Shown here in pieces: positions 9,394-20,405 of a DNA stretch of 64,000 bases (positions are counted from its first letter, which is position 1; the number at the start of each line of letters is the position of its first letter). Source of the stretch: an uncultured Opitutaceae bacterium. GTDB lineage: Bacteria > Verrucomicrobiota > Verrucomicrobiia > Opitutales > Opitutaceae. The DNA is taken from NCBI GenBank assembly GCA_937958045.1, contig CALFXL010000038.1, forward strand, positions 1 through 64,000. Reading direction: 5' to 3'. The notes under the pieces are model-generated. The model was not told the origin of the DNA and made no database searches. It saw only the letters and a program-made list of their open reading frames with translations. The translations under genes and the position numbers were made by a program.

Positions 9394-10566
9394 ATGCAAA
9401 AATTTCTTACGTTATTCGCCGCGCTGCTTGGGTTCGTGATTCTTTCTCCGCTCGCTAATGCCCAACGTGATATCGGGCCGATCACGGTGCCGGGCGCGAA
9501 TACGATCGCGATTTCGATCACGGGCACGGGCGAGCTGGTGCAGCTCGCGAATCGTGCGTTTGATGTTCACGGACGTTATCGCCGCGTGGCGAGCGGCGGG
9601 GCGTTTGAGTTGGCGTTTACGGCGATTTCCCCGACGCAAGTGCGCGTGGATGTTCGCCGCGGCAGTTCGTCGGTGTTGAGCCAGGTGGTGAGTGGAGCGA
9701 CTACGCGCAACGCGCTTTTCCGCGCGGCCGATCTCGCCGTGAAAGCGACCAGCGGTCTTGAAGGATTTTTTGCGGCGAAGCTCGCGTTTGTGAGCGATCG
9801 CACCGGACGTGATGAGATTTATGTCGGCGATCTTTTCCTCGGCGAAGTGGAAGCGGTGACGCAACAGAAGTCCAACGTCCTCACACCGCGTTGGTCGCCG
9901 GATGGCACGAAGCTTCTCTATACAAGTTATTTTAGGTCGGGTTTTCCGGATATTTTTCTCATCGATCTGCAGGCGAAGCGCTGGAACGTTTTTGTGAGCT
10001 TCAAAGGCACCAACAGCGGTGCGCGTTTCAGCCCGGATGGCTCGCGTGTCGCGATGGTACTGAGCGGCGGCGGTAATCCCGATATCTATGTTTCCAATGC
10101 GGCGGGTAAAAACGTGAGCAAACGCACGACCACGCCCGGCGTGAAATCGTCGCCGTGTTTTTCGCCGGATGGTTCGCAGATCGTTTTTGCCGGTGAACCC
10201 GGACCGCAACTCTACATCATGCCGGCGGCGGGCGGCGCGGCGCGGCGTGTTTCGCCGTCTGGATTCAGCAGCTACTGCGCGGAACCGGATTGGAGCCGCA
10301 CGGATCCGAACAAAATCGTTTTCACGATGCGCGACGGCCGTCGCTTCCAGATCGCGGTGCTCGATCTGCGCACAGGGCAAAGCAAGAAGGTTTCCAATGC
10401 GCCTTTCGACGCGGTCGAACCTTCGTGGCTCGCGGATGGACGCCACGTCGTTTACACCGCGCGTTCGGCCAATCATCGCCGTCTCTGCATCCTCGATACG
10501 GAGACCGGTAAATCGACGCCCATCGCGTCGATCTCGTCTGAAAAAGGCAGCCCTTGGTGGCCGTGA
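9394..10566 (+). CDS. TolB-like periplasmic beta-propeller protein
   Basis: The 390-residue product starts at ATG 9394, preferred over ATG 9355 because it gives a clean signal peptide (FAALLGFVILSPLANA, cleavage after ANA). An N-terminal alpha/beta domain of about 130 residues is followed by WD40-like PD40 repeats: RWSPDGTKLLYTSY, RFSPDGSRVAMVLSGG, CFSPDGSQIVFAGE, then KIVFTMRDG and PSWLADGRHVVYTAR. This is the TolB architecture. TolB proteins act with Pal and TolA in outer-membrane constriction, but no tolA, tolQ, tolR or pal is present nearby. It could therefore be a TolB paralogue with a different role. It ends GSPWWP, as seen in related propellers. Confidence 0.85.
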   Translation: MQKFLTLFAALLGFVILSPLANAQRDIGPITVPGANTIAISITGTGELVQLANRAFDVHGRYRRVASGGAFELAFTAISPTQVRVDVRRGSSSVLSQVVSGATTRNALFRAADLAVKATSGLEGFFAAKLAFVSDRTGRDEIYVGDLFLGEVEAVTQQKSNVLTPRWSPDGTKLLYTSYFRSGFPDIFLIDLQAKRWNVFVSFKGTNSGARFSPDGSRVAMVLSGGGNPDIYVSNAAGKNVSKRTTTPGVKSSPCFSPDGSQIVFAGEPGPQLYIMPAAGGAARRVSPSGFSSYCAEPDWSRTDPNKIVFTMRDGRRFQIAVLDLRTGQSKKVSNAPFDAVEPSWLADGRHVVYTARSANHRRLCILDTETGKSTPIASISSEKGSPWWP

Positions 10567-10822
10567 GCGCGCGGCGGCGGGAAGGCCGCTGATTGCGTAT
10601 TCACGCTTTCACTACACAGTTGCGGATAGTCGCGGCGGATGTCGGCGGGAGGGCGAGGGGACGGGGGCGCGGTTGACTCTGTTGGCTGCGCGCAACGGCC
10701 GGGTGGGTGTCCGTGCAACGAGCGACATCGCAGCGCATTTGGAATCGGGCATTGACCGCCGCTACGCGCGAAACCTAGCGTGGCCGGTTTCCACAGTACA
10801 GAACCCTTCCGAATCTTCCTCC

Positions 10823-12145
10823 GTGAACATCGAAATCAAAGACGTCTCCGAAACCCGCAAAACGCTCGTGGTCTCGCTCGACCAGGCCGAAGTCGCCGCC
10901 GAGCACAAGTCCACGGTGGCTGAAATCGGCCGTCAGGTACGCCTGCCGGGATTCCGTCCGGGCAAAGCTCCTGAGGCGCTCGTAGCCAAACGCTTCAGCA
11001 AGGAGATCGAGGAGGAATTTAAACAGAAGGTCGTCAACAAGGCCTACCGCGGCGGCCTTGAGCAATCGAAGCTCGACGTCCTCGGCGTGACCAATCTCGA
11101 GACCGGTACGGTCGAAGCCAATGCGCCCGCGCAAATTTCGATCACGGTGGACATCCGCCCGGCGTTTACGCTGCCGGAGTACAACGGCCTCGAAACCCAA
11201 ATCGCGCCGACCGAGCCGACCGACGCGGAGGTGGATGCGGTGATCGAACAGCTCCGCGCTGAGCGCGCCGATTTTAAGGTTGCCGAGCGCCCCGCCCAAA
11301 AGGGCGACTACGTGAAGCTTTCCTACGAGGGCAAAATCGACGGTCAGCCGATTCTCGAAATCGTCGCCGACAAACAGATTTATGGCAAAGTCCCGCAGAC
11401 GTGGGAAGAAGTGGATGGTGAAAACGAAGGTCTCATCCCCGGCCTCGGCAAGCAGCTGGGCGGTTTGAAGACCGGCGGCAAAAAAGACATCACGATTACG
11501 TTCCCCGCCGAGTTCGCCGCGGTGCCCGCCCTTGCTGGCAAGACCGCCGTTTATGCGGTGGAAATCCTCGAGATCCGTGAGCGTGTGCTCCCGCCGCTCG
11601 ACGAAGCGTTCTACAAAGCGCAGCAGGTGGACGATCTCGATGGTTTGAAGGCCAAAGTGCGCAATAATCTCAAAGGCCGTAAGGAATACGAGAACCGCCA
11701 GTCGCAGCGCCGCCAGATCACGGAAGCCATCAACGCCAAGGTCGATTTCCCCGTTCCGGAAAGCCTCGTCGAGAGCGAGACCCAGAACGTGCTCCGCAAC
11801 TTCATCGAGGAAAACATGCGCCGCGGCGTGCCGCAGGAGCAGTTCGAGAAGGATAAGAAGGAGCTCTTCGAAGGCGCCAAGAAAGCCGCCGCCGCCCGCG
11901 TGAAGACTCAGCTCGTGCTCGCGAAGATCGCCGAGCAGGAAAAGATCACCGTCACCGAGCAGGACATCGACACCTTCATCTATCGCGAATCGATGATGAC
12001 CAACACCGCGCCGGACAAGCTGGTGAAGGAACTCACCAAGAACCGCGACCGCCTCCGCGCCATCCAGCAGTCGATCATTTTCGATAAGGCCCTTGATTTG
12101 CTCGTGTCTAAAGCTAAGGTCACGACCCTCGAACCGAAGGCTTAA
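10823..12145 (+). CDS. tig: Trigger factor, ribosome-associated chaperone/PPIase
   Basis: A 440-residue cytosolic chaperone that binds the ribosome exit tunnel. GTG 10823 is chosen because the protein then begins NIEIKDVSETRKTLVVS, the normal trigger-factor N-terminus; the open frame continues upstream without homology. The ribosome-binding signature LPGFRPGKAP is present near residue 45, the FKBP-like domain (GDYVKLSYEGKIDGQP) at about 155-245, and a helical C-terminal chaperone domain to the end. It precedes clpP by 24 bp, the common tig-clpP-clpX order. The 256 bp upstream hold no gene I can see. Confidence 0.96.
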   Translation: MNIEIKDVSETRKTLVVSLDQAEVAAEHKSTVAEIGRQVRLPGFRPGKAPEALVAKRFSKEIEEEFKQKVVNKAYRGGLEQSKLDVLGVTNLETGTVEANAPAQISITVDIRPAFTLPEYNGLETQIAPTEPTDAEVDAVIEQLRAERADFKVAERPAQKGDYVKLSYEGKIDGQPILEIVADKQIYGKVPQTWEEVDGENEGLIPGLGKQLGGLKTGGKKDITITFPAEFAAVPALAGKTAVYAVEILEIRERVLPPLDEAFYKAQQVDDLDGLKAKVRNNLKGRKEYENRQSQRRQITEAINAKVDFPVPESLVESETQNVLRNFIEENMRRGVPQEQFEKDKKELFEGAKKAAAARVKTQLVLAKIAEQEKITVTEQDIDTFIYRESMMTNTAPDKLVKELTKNRDRLRAIQQSIIFDKALDLLVSKAKVTTLEPKA

Positions 12146-12169
12146 ACGACTGCAAACTTCAAGGAATCC

Positions 12170-12787
12170 GTGAGCTATTATCTACCGAGAGTTGTTGAAA
12201 CGACTGGTCGCGGCGAAAAGATCGATTGGGATGTTTACAGCCGCTTGTTGAAGGATCGCATCATTTTCATCGGTTCGCCGATCAATGATGTCGTCGCCAA
12301 CAACACCATTGCTCAGCTTCTGTTTCTCCAAATGGAGGATCCGAAGAAGGACATCCAGTTGTACATCAACTCTCCGGGCGGAAGCGTCACGGATGGCATG
12401 GCGATCTACGACACGCTGAACTTCCTCCAATGCGATGTGGTCACGTACTGCATCGGCATGGCGGCCAGCATGGCGACCGTGTTGCTCAGCGCCGGCACGA
12501 AAGGAAAACGTTTCGCGCTCCCCAACAGCCGTGTGATGATCCATCAACCGTCCGGCGGTGCCGGCGGTCAGGCGGCCGATATTGCGATCGCCGCCAAGGA
12601 AATCCTGCGCTGGCGCCGCGTCCTCAACGACGTGCTCGCCAAGCACACCGGCAAGACGGCGGAACAGGTCGAGAAAGATTCCGACCGCGATTACTACATG
12701 ACCGCGGCGGAGGCGAAGGCCTACGGAATCGTCGATCACGTCTTCGAATCGCCGAAACAAACGGCTCTCAACAACGCAGCGGCCTGA
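12170..12787 (+). CDS. clpP: ATP-dependent Clp protease proteolytic subunit ClpP
   Basis: A 205-residue serine protease that forms the proteolytic barrel used by ClpX and ClpC. It starts at GTG 12170 behind AAGGA. The catalytic Ser lies in CIGMAASMATVLLSAG and the His in SRVMIHQPSGG; the Asp is in the usual helix beyond. The N-terminal axial loop and handle helix are of normal length, with little propeptide. It lies 24 bp after tig and is followed by a terminator, with clpX 159 bp further on. It may also serve the ClpC encoded near 24 kb. Confidence 0.97.
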   Translation: MSYYLPRVVETTGRGEKIDWDVYSRLLKDRIIFIGSPINDVVANNTIAQLLFLQMEDPKKDIQLYINSPGGSVTDGMAIYDTLNFLQCDVVTYCIGMAASMATVLLSAGTKGKRFALPNSRVMIHQPSGGAGGQAADIAIAAKEILRWRRVLNDVLAKHTGKTAEQVEKDSDRDYYMTAAEAKAYGIVDHVFESPKQTALNNAAA

Positions 12788-12800
12788 TCCGCGAACCCAT

Positions 12801-12830
12801 TGGGGCCAAGCAAACGCTTGGCCCTTTTTA
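12801..12830 (+). terminator. Rho-independent terminator after clpP
   Basis: A 9-bp perfect stem GGGCCAAGC (12803-12811), tetraloop AAAC, GCTTGGCCC (12816-12824), then TTTTT. It separates tig-clpP from clpX, implying that clpX has its own promoter. Confidence 0.93.
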
Positions 12831-12946
12831 TTTTATTCACGCGGAAAGGGAAAACGAACATGCCGCTTAACGGCTGTCTGATTGTGTCGTTACTGACAGG
12901 TTAAAGTCTCTCGACAGCGTCTTCTTTCCGAACTCACTTACCGCCT

Positions 12947-14242
12947 ATGGCCAAATCCTCCCGCATGACCCTATGCTCTTTCTGCGGAAAATCGCAGGCA
13001 GAGGTGAAGAAGATCATCGCGGGACCTGGCGTGTACATCTGCGATTCGTGCGTCAACGTCTGCAAGACGATCATCGATCGCGAAGTGAAACAGCCCGCGG
13101 TGGACAGCAAGCCCACCGTGCGATTGGTGAAACCTTCCGAGATCAAACGCACGCTCGACGATTTTGTGATCGGTCAGGATCACGCAAAAAAGGTGCTCTC
13201 GGTTGCGGTGTACAATCACTACAAACGACTTCTCTTCGATGCGGCGCAGTCGCCGAAGGAAAGCGTCGCGCTTTCTCCCGAGTTCAACGACGTCGAAGTC
13301 GAGAAGAGCAACATCCTCCTCGTCGGACCGACGGGTTCCGGTAAGACGTTGCTCGCGCGTACACTCGCGAAGATTTTGGACGTGCCGTTTGCGATTTCCG
13401 ACGCGACCACGCTCACCGAGGCCGGCTACGTGGGCGAAGACGTTGAGAACGTTGTCCTGCGCCTGCTCCAAGCTGCCAATTACGATGTCAAGAAGGCCGA
13501 GTGCGGCATCATCTACATCGACGAAATCGACAAGATCGGTCGCAAAACTGAAAACGTCTCCATTACGCGCGACGTGTCCGGTGAAGGTGTGCAGCAAGCG
13601 CTCCTCAAGATTCTCGAAGGCACCATTTGCAATGTTCCGCCGCAAGGTGGCCGCAAACATCCGAACCAAGAGTATGTGCAGGTGAACACCGGCAACATTC
13701 TTTTCATCTGCGGCGGCGCTTTCGTCGGTCTCGATCAAATCGTGCAACGCCGCAAAGGCCATCGCAGCGTCGGCTATTCGGCCATTCGCGATCAGCAAGT
13801 GACGGCGATGGATCCCGAGCAGATGATGAAGTCGCTCGCTCCGGAAGACCTCATTCGTTTCGGCATGATTCCGGAATTTATCGGACGTCTGCCGGTTGTC
13901 TCGGTGCTCGATCAGCTGCAGATCGCCGACCTCGAAAAGATTCTCCTGCGCACCAAGAACGCGATCGTGAAGCAGTACTCGAAACTGTTCGCGATGGATG
14001 GTGTGCGTCTGCGCTTCACCGCCGATGCGATCAAAGCAATCGCGCAAAAAGCGATCGAACTCAAAACCGGCGCGCGCGCGCTGCGCTCGATCATCGAGAG
14101 CTTGATGCTCGAAGTGATGTACGAACTCCCGCAGCGCGACGACGTGAGCGAAGTGATCATCGACGCCGCCGTCGTCGCCGGCAAACGTAAGCCGACGCTC
14201 AAGCGCCTCCCGAAAGGCGAGAGCAATCAGGACGCCGCTTAA
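12947..14242 (+). CDS. clpX: Clp protease ATP-binding subunit ClpX
   Basis: A 431-residue AAA+ unfoldase that feeds substrates to ClpP. The N-terminal zinc-binding domain has C10, C13, C32 and C35. Walker A is LVGPTGSGKTLLAR and Walker B GIIYIDEIDKI. The ClpP-docking IGF-type loop, the GYVGEDVE pore loop, RKHPNQEYVQV and the sensor region AIELKTGARALRSI are all present. A terminator follows the stop codon. No Shine-Dalgarno is seen before ATG 12947. Confidence 0.97.
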   Translation: MAKSSRMTLCSFCGKSQAEVKKIIAGPGVYICDSCVNVCKTIIDREVKQPAVDSKPTVRLVKPSEIKRTLDDFVIGQDHAKKVLSVAVYNHYKRLLFDAAQSPKESVALSPEFNDVEVEKSNILLVGPTGSGKTLLARTLAKILDVPFAISDATTLTEAGYVGEDVENVVLRLLQAANYDVKKAECGIIYIDEIDKIGRKTENVSITRDVSGEGVQQALLKILEGTICNVPPQGGRKHPNQEYVQVNTGNILFICGGAFVGLDQIVQRRKGHRSVGYSAIRDQQVTAMDPEQMMKSLAPEDLIRFGMIPEFIGRLPVVSVLDQLQIADLEKILLRTKNAIVKQYSKLFAMDGVRLRFTADAIKAIAQKAIELKTGARALRSIIESLMLEVMYELPQRDDVSEVIIDAAVVAGKRKPTLKRLPKGESNQDAA

Positions 14243-14270
14243 ACGCTCTCCGTGATTTGGAGATGACATG

Positions 14271-14300
14271 AAAAAAGCCGGTCTCATGACCGGCTTTTTC
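14271..14300. terminator. Bidirectional terminator between clpX and the M42 peptidase gene
   Basis: A run of A, GCCGGTC (14277-14283), loop TCAT, GACCGGC (14288-14294), TTTTT. The A-run and T-run flank the stem symmetrically, so it can end transcription from both convergent genes. Confidence 0.93.
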
Positions 14301-14319
14301 GTGCGAGCCCTGCGAGTGC

Positions 14320-15384
14320 TTACCAGTGGTGGTAATCGCCTTTTTCGAGCGAGAGCGCGAAGGCGACGAGGAGCTTCACGCAGTTTTCGACATCCTCCAA
14401 ATCCACGATTTCGCTCGGCGTGTGCATGTAGCGCAGCGGAATCGAAATGAGTCCGGTGGCGACGCCGGCGCGGCCCATTTGAATCGCGCGTGCATCGGTG
14501 CCTGTCGGGCGCGGATCGGCCTCGAGCTGATACGGAATCTTGGCTTTCTTCGCGCACTTCACGAGGCGCTCGAAAACCTTCGGATTGATATTTGCGCCGC
14601 GGCAGAGGATGGGGCCGCCGCCGAGTTTGGTTTCACCGTATTTGCGGTTGTCGCAATCGGGATGATCGGTGGCGTGACCGACATCGACCGCGAGCGCGAT
14701 GTGCGGGTTGACCGCATAGACTGCGGTGGTCGCGCCGCGGACGCCGATTTCTTCCTGAGCGGTCGCAACCGAGACAACTTTGGCGGCCAGTTTTTTCTCT
14801 TTCGCCAGGCGGATGAGCGCTTCGCCGACGGCGTACGCGCCGACTTTGTTGTCGAATGCGCGAGCCGTGCCGACGCTGCCGTGGATGAGTTCGAAACCTT
14901 GATCGTAGGTGGCGACGTCGCCGATGGAGACGCGTTCGAGCGCTTCTTTCTTCGAGCGTGCACCGATATCGATCCAGATGTCGTGGATCTCGGGCGCTTT
15001 CTTGCGATCAGCTTCGTCCATGAGGTGGATGGCGCGTTTGCCGGTCACACCTTTCACAGGACCGTTGGCGGTTTGGATAACGACGCGACGACCGGAGATC
15101 ATCACGCGATCGTGGCCGCCGATGGTGTCGAAATAGAGAAAGCCGTCTTTGTTGATGTAAGTGATGATGAGCCCGAGCTCGTCCATGTGGCCCGCGAGCA
15201 TGAGCACGGGATCGCCGGCGGGGTTGAGCGTCGCGAGGCGGTTGCCGATCGCATCTTTCGCGTAGTCGTCGGCGACGGGTTTGACGAAATCATCGAAGAC
15301 TTTTTGCGCTTCAAATTCGTAGCCGGACGGCGAACGCGCCTCGAGAAGCGACGTGAGAAATTTGGGAGCTTGGTACTTGGACAT
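14320..15384 (-). CDS. M42 family metallo-aminopeptidase
   Basis: A 354-residue co-catalytic zinc/cobalt peptidase of the M42 (TET/FrvX/PepA-like) family, probably a cytosolic dodecamer that trims peptides. It starts at ATG 15384 (MSKYQAPKFL). The metal ligands and catalytic residues sit in expected motifs: AGHMDELG (His, Asp and Glu region), ARAFDNKVGA (bridging Asp), TAQEEIGVRG (catalytic Glu pair), AVDVGHATDHP and YMHTPSE (last His). It may degrade peptides released by the neighbouring Clp proteases. Divergent from hisA. Confidence 0.93.
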   Translation of the reverse strand: MSKYQAPKFLTSLLEARSPSGYEFEAQKVFDDFVKPVADDYAKDAIGNRLATLNPAGDPVLMLAGHMDELGLIITYINKDGFLYFDTIGGHDRVMISGRRVVIQTANGPVKGVTGKRAIHLMDEADRKKAPEIHDIWIDIGARSKKEALERVSIGDVATYDQGFELIHGSVGTARAFDNKVGAYAVGEALIRLAKEKKLAAKVVSVATAQEEIGVRGATTAVYAVNPHIALAVDVGHATDHPDCDNRKYGETKLGGGPILCRGANINPKVFERLVKCAKKAKIPYQLEADPRPTGTDARAIQMGRAGVATGLISIPLRYMHTPSEIVDLEDVENCVKLLVAFALSLEKGDYHHW

Positions 15385-15544
15385 GGGGGAAAGGGTTGGT
15401 GAAAGTGCCATGGCGGCAAATGTGTTTTGTCGCGGGAAGATCGAAGAGGATCGCAGAATGAGCAGGACGCGAGAGGGCGGAGCGGGCGGCGCAGATTTTT
15501 CTTTGCGTTGAGGCGGGCGGGTGTGAGTTGCTGGACCTTTCACC

Positions 15545-16273
15545 ATGATCATTTACCCAGCCATCGACATCAAGGGCGGCCGTTGTGTGCGCCTCACGCA
15601 AGGACGTGCCGATCAGGAAATCGTCTATTCCGAAAACCCGGCAGAGGTCGCAGCGCAGTTCAAAGCCGCGGGTTCGATTTGGGTACACGTGGTTGATCTC
15701 GATGGCGCGTTTTCGGGTCAGTCGCAAAATCTCGAAGTCGTTCGCTCGATCGTCGCGCAAGGCATGAAAGTTCAACTCGGCGGCGGCATGCGTTCGCGCG
15801 AAGCGGTCCAACGTGCGCTCGATCTCGGGGTGAGTCGCGTGGTCATTGGAACGCGCGCGGCGGAGAGCGAAGAGTTCGTTAGCGAACTCGTGAAAGCCTT
15901 TGGTGAAAAAATCGCCGTCGGCATCGACGCAAAAAACGGCCAGGTCGCCGTAAAAGGTTGGGTGGATACGACGGGCACGAGCGCGCTCGGGCTGGCCCAG
16001 CGCATGGATGCGATCGGCGTGCCCACGCTCATTTATACCGATATTGGCACGGATGGCATGCTGACCGGGCCCAATCTCGCGGCGCAGGAAGCGATGTTGA
16101 AAACGGTGAAGTGCGGCGTGATCGCATCGGGCGGTGTTTCGCAGCAAGGCGATGTCGGCGCGCTCGCGGCGTTGGCGAAACGTTACGCGAATCTCGATGG
16201 TGTGATCATCGGCAAGGCGATCTACGAGAAACGCGTGGATCTCGCGACGGCTTTGAAGGACGCTCGAAACTAA
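15545..16273 (+). CDS. hisA: Phosphoribosylformimino-AICAR ribotide isomerase HisA
   Basis: A 242-residue (beta/alpha)8 isomerase of histidine biosynthesis, catalysing the Amadori rearrangement of ProFAR to PRFAR. The first catalytic Asp is in IIYPAIDIKGGRCVRL and the second in the segment IYTDIGTDGMLTGPN. The phosphate-binding loops QLGGGMRS and VIASGGVS are intact. No other his gene is present, so the pathway is dispersed. A terminator follows at 16331. Confidence 0.96.
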   Translation: MIIYPAIDIKGGRCVRLTQGRADQEIVYSENPAEVAAQFKAAGSIWVHVVDLDGAFSGQSQNLEVVRSIVAQGMKVQLGGGMRSREAVQRALDLGVSRVVIGTRAAESEEFVSELVKAFGEKIAVGIDAKNGQVAVKGWVDTTGTSALGLAQRMDAIGVPTLIYTDIGTDGMLTGPNLAAQEAMLKTVKCGVIASGGVSQQGDVGALAALAKRYANLDGVIIGKAIYEKRVDLATALKDARN

Positions 16274-16330
16274 GGGCCATTTTTGCTGTATCAGCGGGCG
16301 AGTGCGTGGATCGTGGCTCGCGCGAGAATG

Positions 16331-16363
16331 AAAAAAAGCGCGTCAGTAACGACGCGCTTTTTC
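16331..16363. terminator. Bidirectional terminator between hisA and glnS
   Basis: An A-run, GCGCGTC (16338-16344), loop AGTAAC, GACGCGC (16351-16357), TTTTT. The symmetrical A and T tracts serve both convergent genes. Confidence 0.93.
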
Positions 16364-16396
16364 GTTGGGAAACTGCTTATGCGACGGAGCGCGCTT

Positions 16397-18193
<1,797 letters not shown>

Positions 18194-18270
18194 GAAGAGC
18201 ACGAGCTAACGACGAGCGGTGCGCGCGAGGCAATGGCTTTTGCGCGCGTGCGGTGCGTTTGGGCTCACGG

Positions 18271-20052
18271 TTAAACGCGAGCGGTGCTTTCGGCGGGTTG
18301 CGGTGCGTTCGCGTCGGACGAAGGTCGGCCATCGTGGGCGCGGCGCGCGCGCGGAGTGATGCCGTCGGCTTGTAACTCGCGGAGCAGCGACGTGATGTAC
18401 GGGATAAGCTGCTTCTTGCGGCTGACGATGCCGGGCAGATCGAAGATCTCGTCCTTCTCGACGTGCGGATAAGAAATGCGGCTGATGAAATCGGCGTCGC
18501 CGCGCACGAGGAGGAGGGAATTTTGCGTGTTGATGTCCGTCACCAAGAGACAAGCGAACGCGAGATTTTCATCTTCGCAGAGTTTCTGGAGTGCGGTGCA
18601 GAGTTCGCGCGCGTGTTTCCAAAAGTTGCCGAAACCGAGTTCTTCGACCTGCGAAACGGCGAAACGAACGGTGTCTTCGTCGTAGATTTTGAAGTCGCTG
18701 CGGATGACTTTCTCGGGCGAGTTGGCGAGAATGACGGAGCCGGACGAGAAAATCGCATCGGCGAGCGCGCGGGGATTTTCACCGGCGATCCCGGCGAGCC
18801 ACGAGAGGATGACGCCGTCTTTTTCGGTCGTGGTCGGGCTGTTGAGATGAAGCGTGTCGGAGATGATGCCGCTCATCATGATGCCCGCGATGTCGGGCGA
18901 GGGCAGGATGCCTTCGCGCCGGAAAAGATCGGCGACGATCGTGCAAGTGGAGCCGACGGGTTCGTTGATGAAGAGGATCGGTTGCTGCGTGTTCAGCGAA
19001 CCGAGGCGGTGGTGATCGATGACTTCGGTGATGGTGACCTCGGACGCGCCGGTGACGGCTTGCGACATCTCGTTGTGATCCATGAGCACCAGCCTCGTTT
19101 TGACGGGCTTGAGCATGTCGGTCTTCGTGAGAATGCCTTGGAGTTTGCCGTGATCGTCCAAGACCATGAAAGCCGGCGCGGTCGAGGTGGCGGCTTTTTT
19201 GCGCAGATCGCTGAGGCGAAGTTCAGCGGAGACGGAAGCGAATTTGCGATCGATCATCTCGTCGATCGTCGACGCGGTGCGTACGAGCCAGGCGGTCGTG
19301 GCCGAGTCGAACGGACTCACGATCAGACTCACGCCGGCGGCTTTGGCTTGTTGGACCACCTCTTCATCCACGGGCAGGTTGCCGGTGACGACGAGCGCGC
19401 GGACGCCGATCTGAATGGAGCGTTGTTGGATGTCCCAACGATCGCCCACGATGATCACCGTGCTGCTGGCGGGGATTTCTTCGTGTTCGGAAACTTTGCC
19501 GAATGAGCGGACATCCATCGCGCCGATGCGCACGTAGAGGTCTTCGCAGACATCGGGATTGGTGATGTGGACGACGCGGCCTTTGAGTGCGCGCGTCACA
19601 TGCGCAAGCGAAGTGCGGACTTTGCGCATCTCGCGCGGTTCGCGAAGGCGCGGGATGAAGTGTCCACCGAGTTGGAAAACCGAGAGCGTGCCGAGGAGGC
19701 GATTTTCGTTGTTGGTGACGGGCAGGATGCGGACGTCGTATTCGTCGATGAGCTCGAGGGCTTCGGCGCAAGTGGCGTTGGTGGTGACGGAGACGACTTT
19801 GGTCACCATCACGTCGCGGACGCGCGGCGTGACATCGCTCAGATAAAGGGGAAGGGGCTGGCGAAATTTGTTGAGGATCGTGTCGATGCGGGCGTTGGAG
19901 TTGCCGCAACGCGCCGCGACATAGCCGCGTTCGCCCCGCGCTTCTTTGAAAGCAGCATACGCGATGGCCGAGCAGATCGCGTCGGCATCGGGATTTTTGT
20001 GACCCACGACATAGGTGGTATTAGGCGCGGGGACGGAAGGGGCGGCGGTCAT
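18271..20052 (-). CDS. CBS/DRTGG-containing manganese-dependent inorganic pyrophosphatase
   Basis: A 593-residue family II pyrophosphatase with a regulatory insert. The DHH phosphoesterase domain begins VVGHKNPDADAICSAIAYA. It is interrupted by a CBS domain (VRDVMVTKVVSVTTNATCAE), a DRTGG-like domain (about residues 190-300) and a second CBS motif (MVLDDHGKLQGILTKTDMLK). It resumes with VLMDHNEMSQ and EVIDHHRLGS, the DHH motif, and ends with a DHHA2 domain. In relatives AMP and ADP inhibit through CBS, and ApnA polyphosphates activate. Diphosphate hydrolysis drives biosynthesis forward. The last 25 residues are a charged, probably disordered tail. Confidence 0.93.
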   Translation of the reverse strand: MTAAPSVPAPNTTYVVGHKNPDADAICSAIAYAAFKEARGERGYVAARCGNSNARIDTILNKFRQPLPLYLSDVTPRVRDVMVTKVVSVTTNATCAEALELIDEYDVRILPVTNNENRLLGTLSVFQLGGHFIPRLREPREMRKVRTSLAHVTRALKGRVVHITNPDVCEDLYVRIGAMDVRSFGKVSEHEEIPASSTVIIVGDRWDIQQRSIQIGVRALVVTGNLPVDEEVVQQAKAAGVSLIVSPFDSATTAWLVRTASTIDEMIDRKFASVSAELRLSDLRKKAATSTAPAFMVLDDHGKLQGILTKTDMLKPVKTRLVLMDHNEMSQAVTGASEVTITEVIDHHRLGSLNTQQPILFINEPVGSTCTIVADLFRREGILPSPDIAGIMMSGIISDTLHLNSPTTTEKDGVILSWLAGIAGENPRALADAIFSSGSVILANSPEKVIRSDFKIYDEDTVRFAVSQVEELGFGNFWKHARELCTALQKLCEDENLAFACLLVTDINTQNSLLLVRGDADFISRISYPHVEKDEIFDLPGIVSRKKQLIPYITSLLRELQADGITPRARRAHDGRPSSDANAPQPAESTARV

Positions 20053-20405
20053 GCAAGGATCTGTGGCTGGGAAAATGTGAAGGTGGCGTTAGGAAAGCAA
20101 CCTGAGGGCCTGGTTCACGGATAAATGGGGAGTACGGTAAGAATCGTTACGGATTCAGCGGCGTTTCGATGTGCGAAGACGCGGGCGCGTTGCGGGCGTC
20201 GGCTGTTTGCCGGCAGCGAGGAATGTATACAGCTATCAACAAAACGAGGAGTAACAGCAAGGTGAGTGCCTCAGTGCGACTGAAGCTGACGGGCGAACGC
20301 ATGGCGCAGGAGGCAAGGCTGCCCCTCGCCGGGAGGCAAGTGTGGTTGCACGGGGGCGGTGGCGGAGGCTGGACAAATTCCAGCGGCTGTTCCTACCGTG
20401 CTTCG
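20053..20405. other. 353-bp region upstream of ilvE
   Basis: The gap lies between the divergent pyrophosphatase (start 20052) and ilvE (start 20406). It must hold both promoters. The ilvE reading frame stays open back to 20169 but shows no homology there. The segment 20265-20400 is G-rich and can form several imperfect hairpins, such as TGCCCCTC paired with GGGAGGCA near 20320. No T-box, leucine leader peptide or known riboswitch could be recognised. Confidence 0.4.

Noticed and set aside
10169..10822. The trigger factor frame is open for 654 nt upstream of the chosen start.
   Set aside because: The upstream part overlaps the TolB-like gene in another frame and has no protein-like composition; homology begins at GTG 10823.
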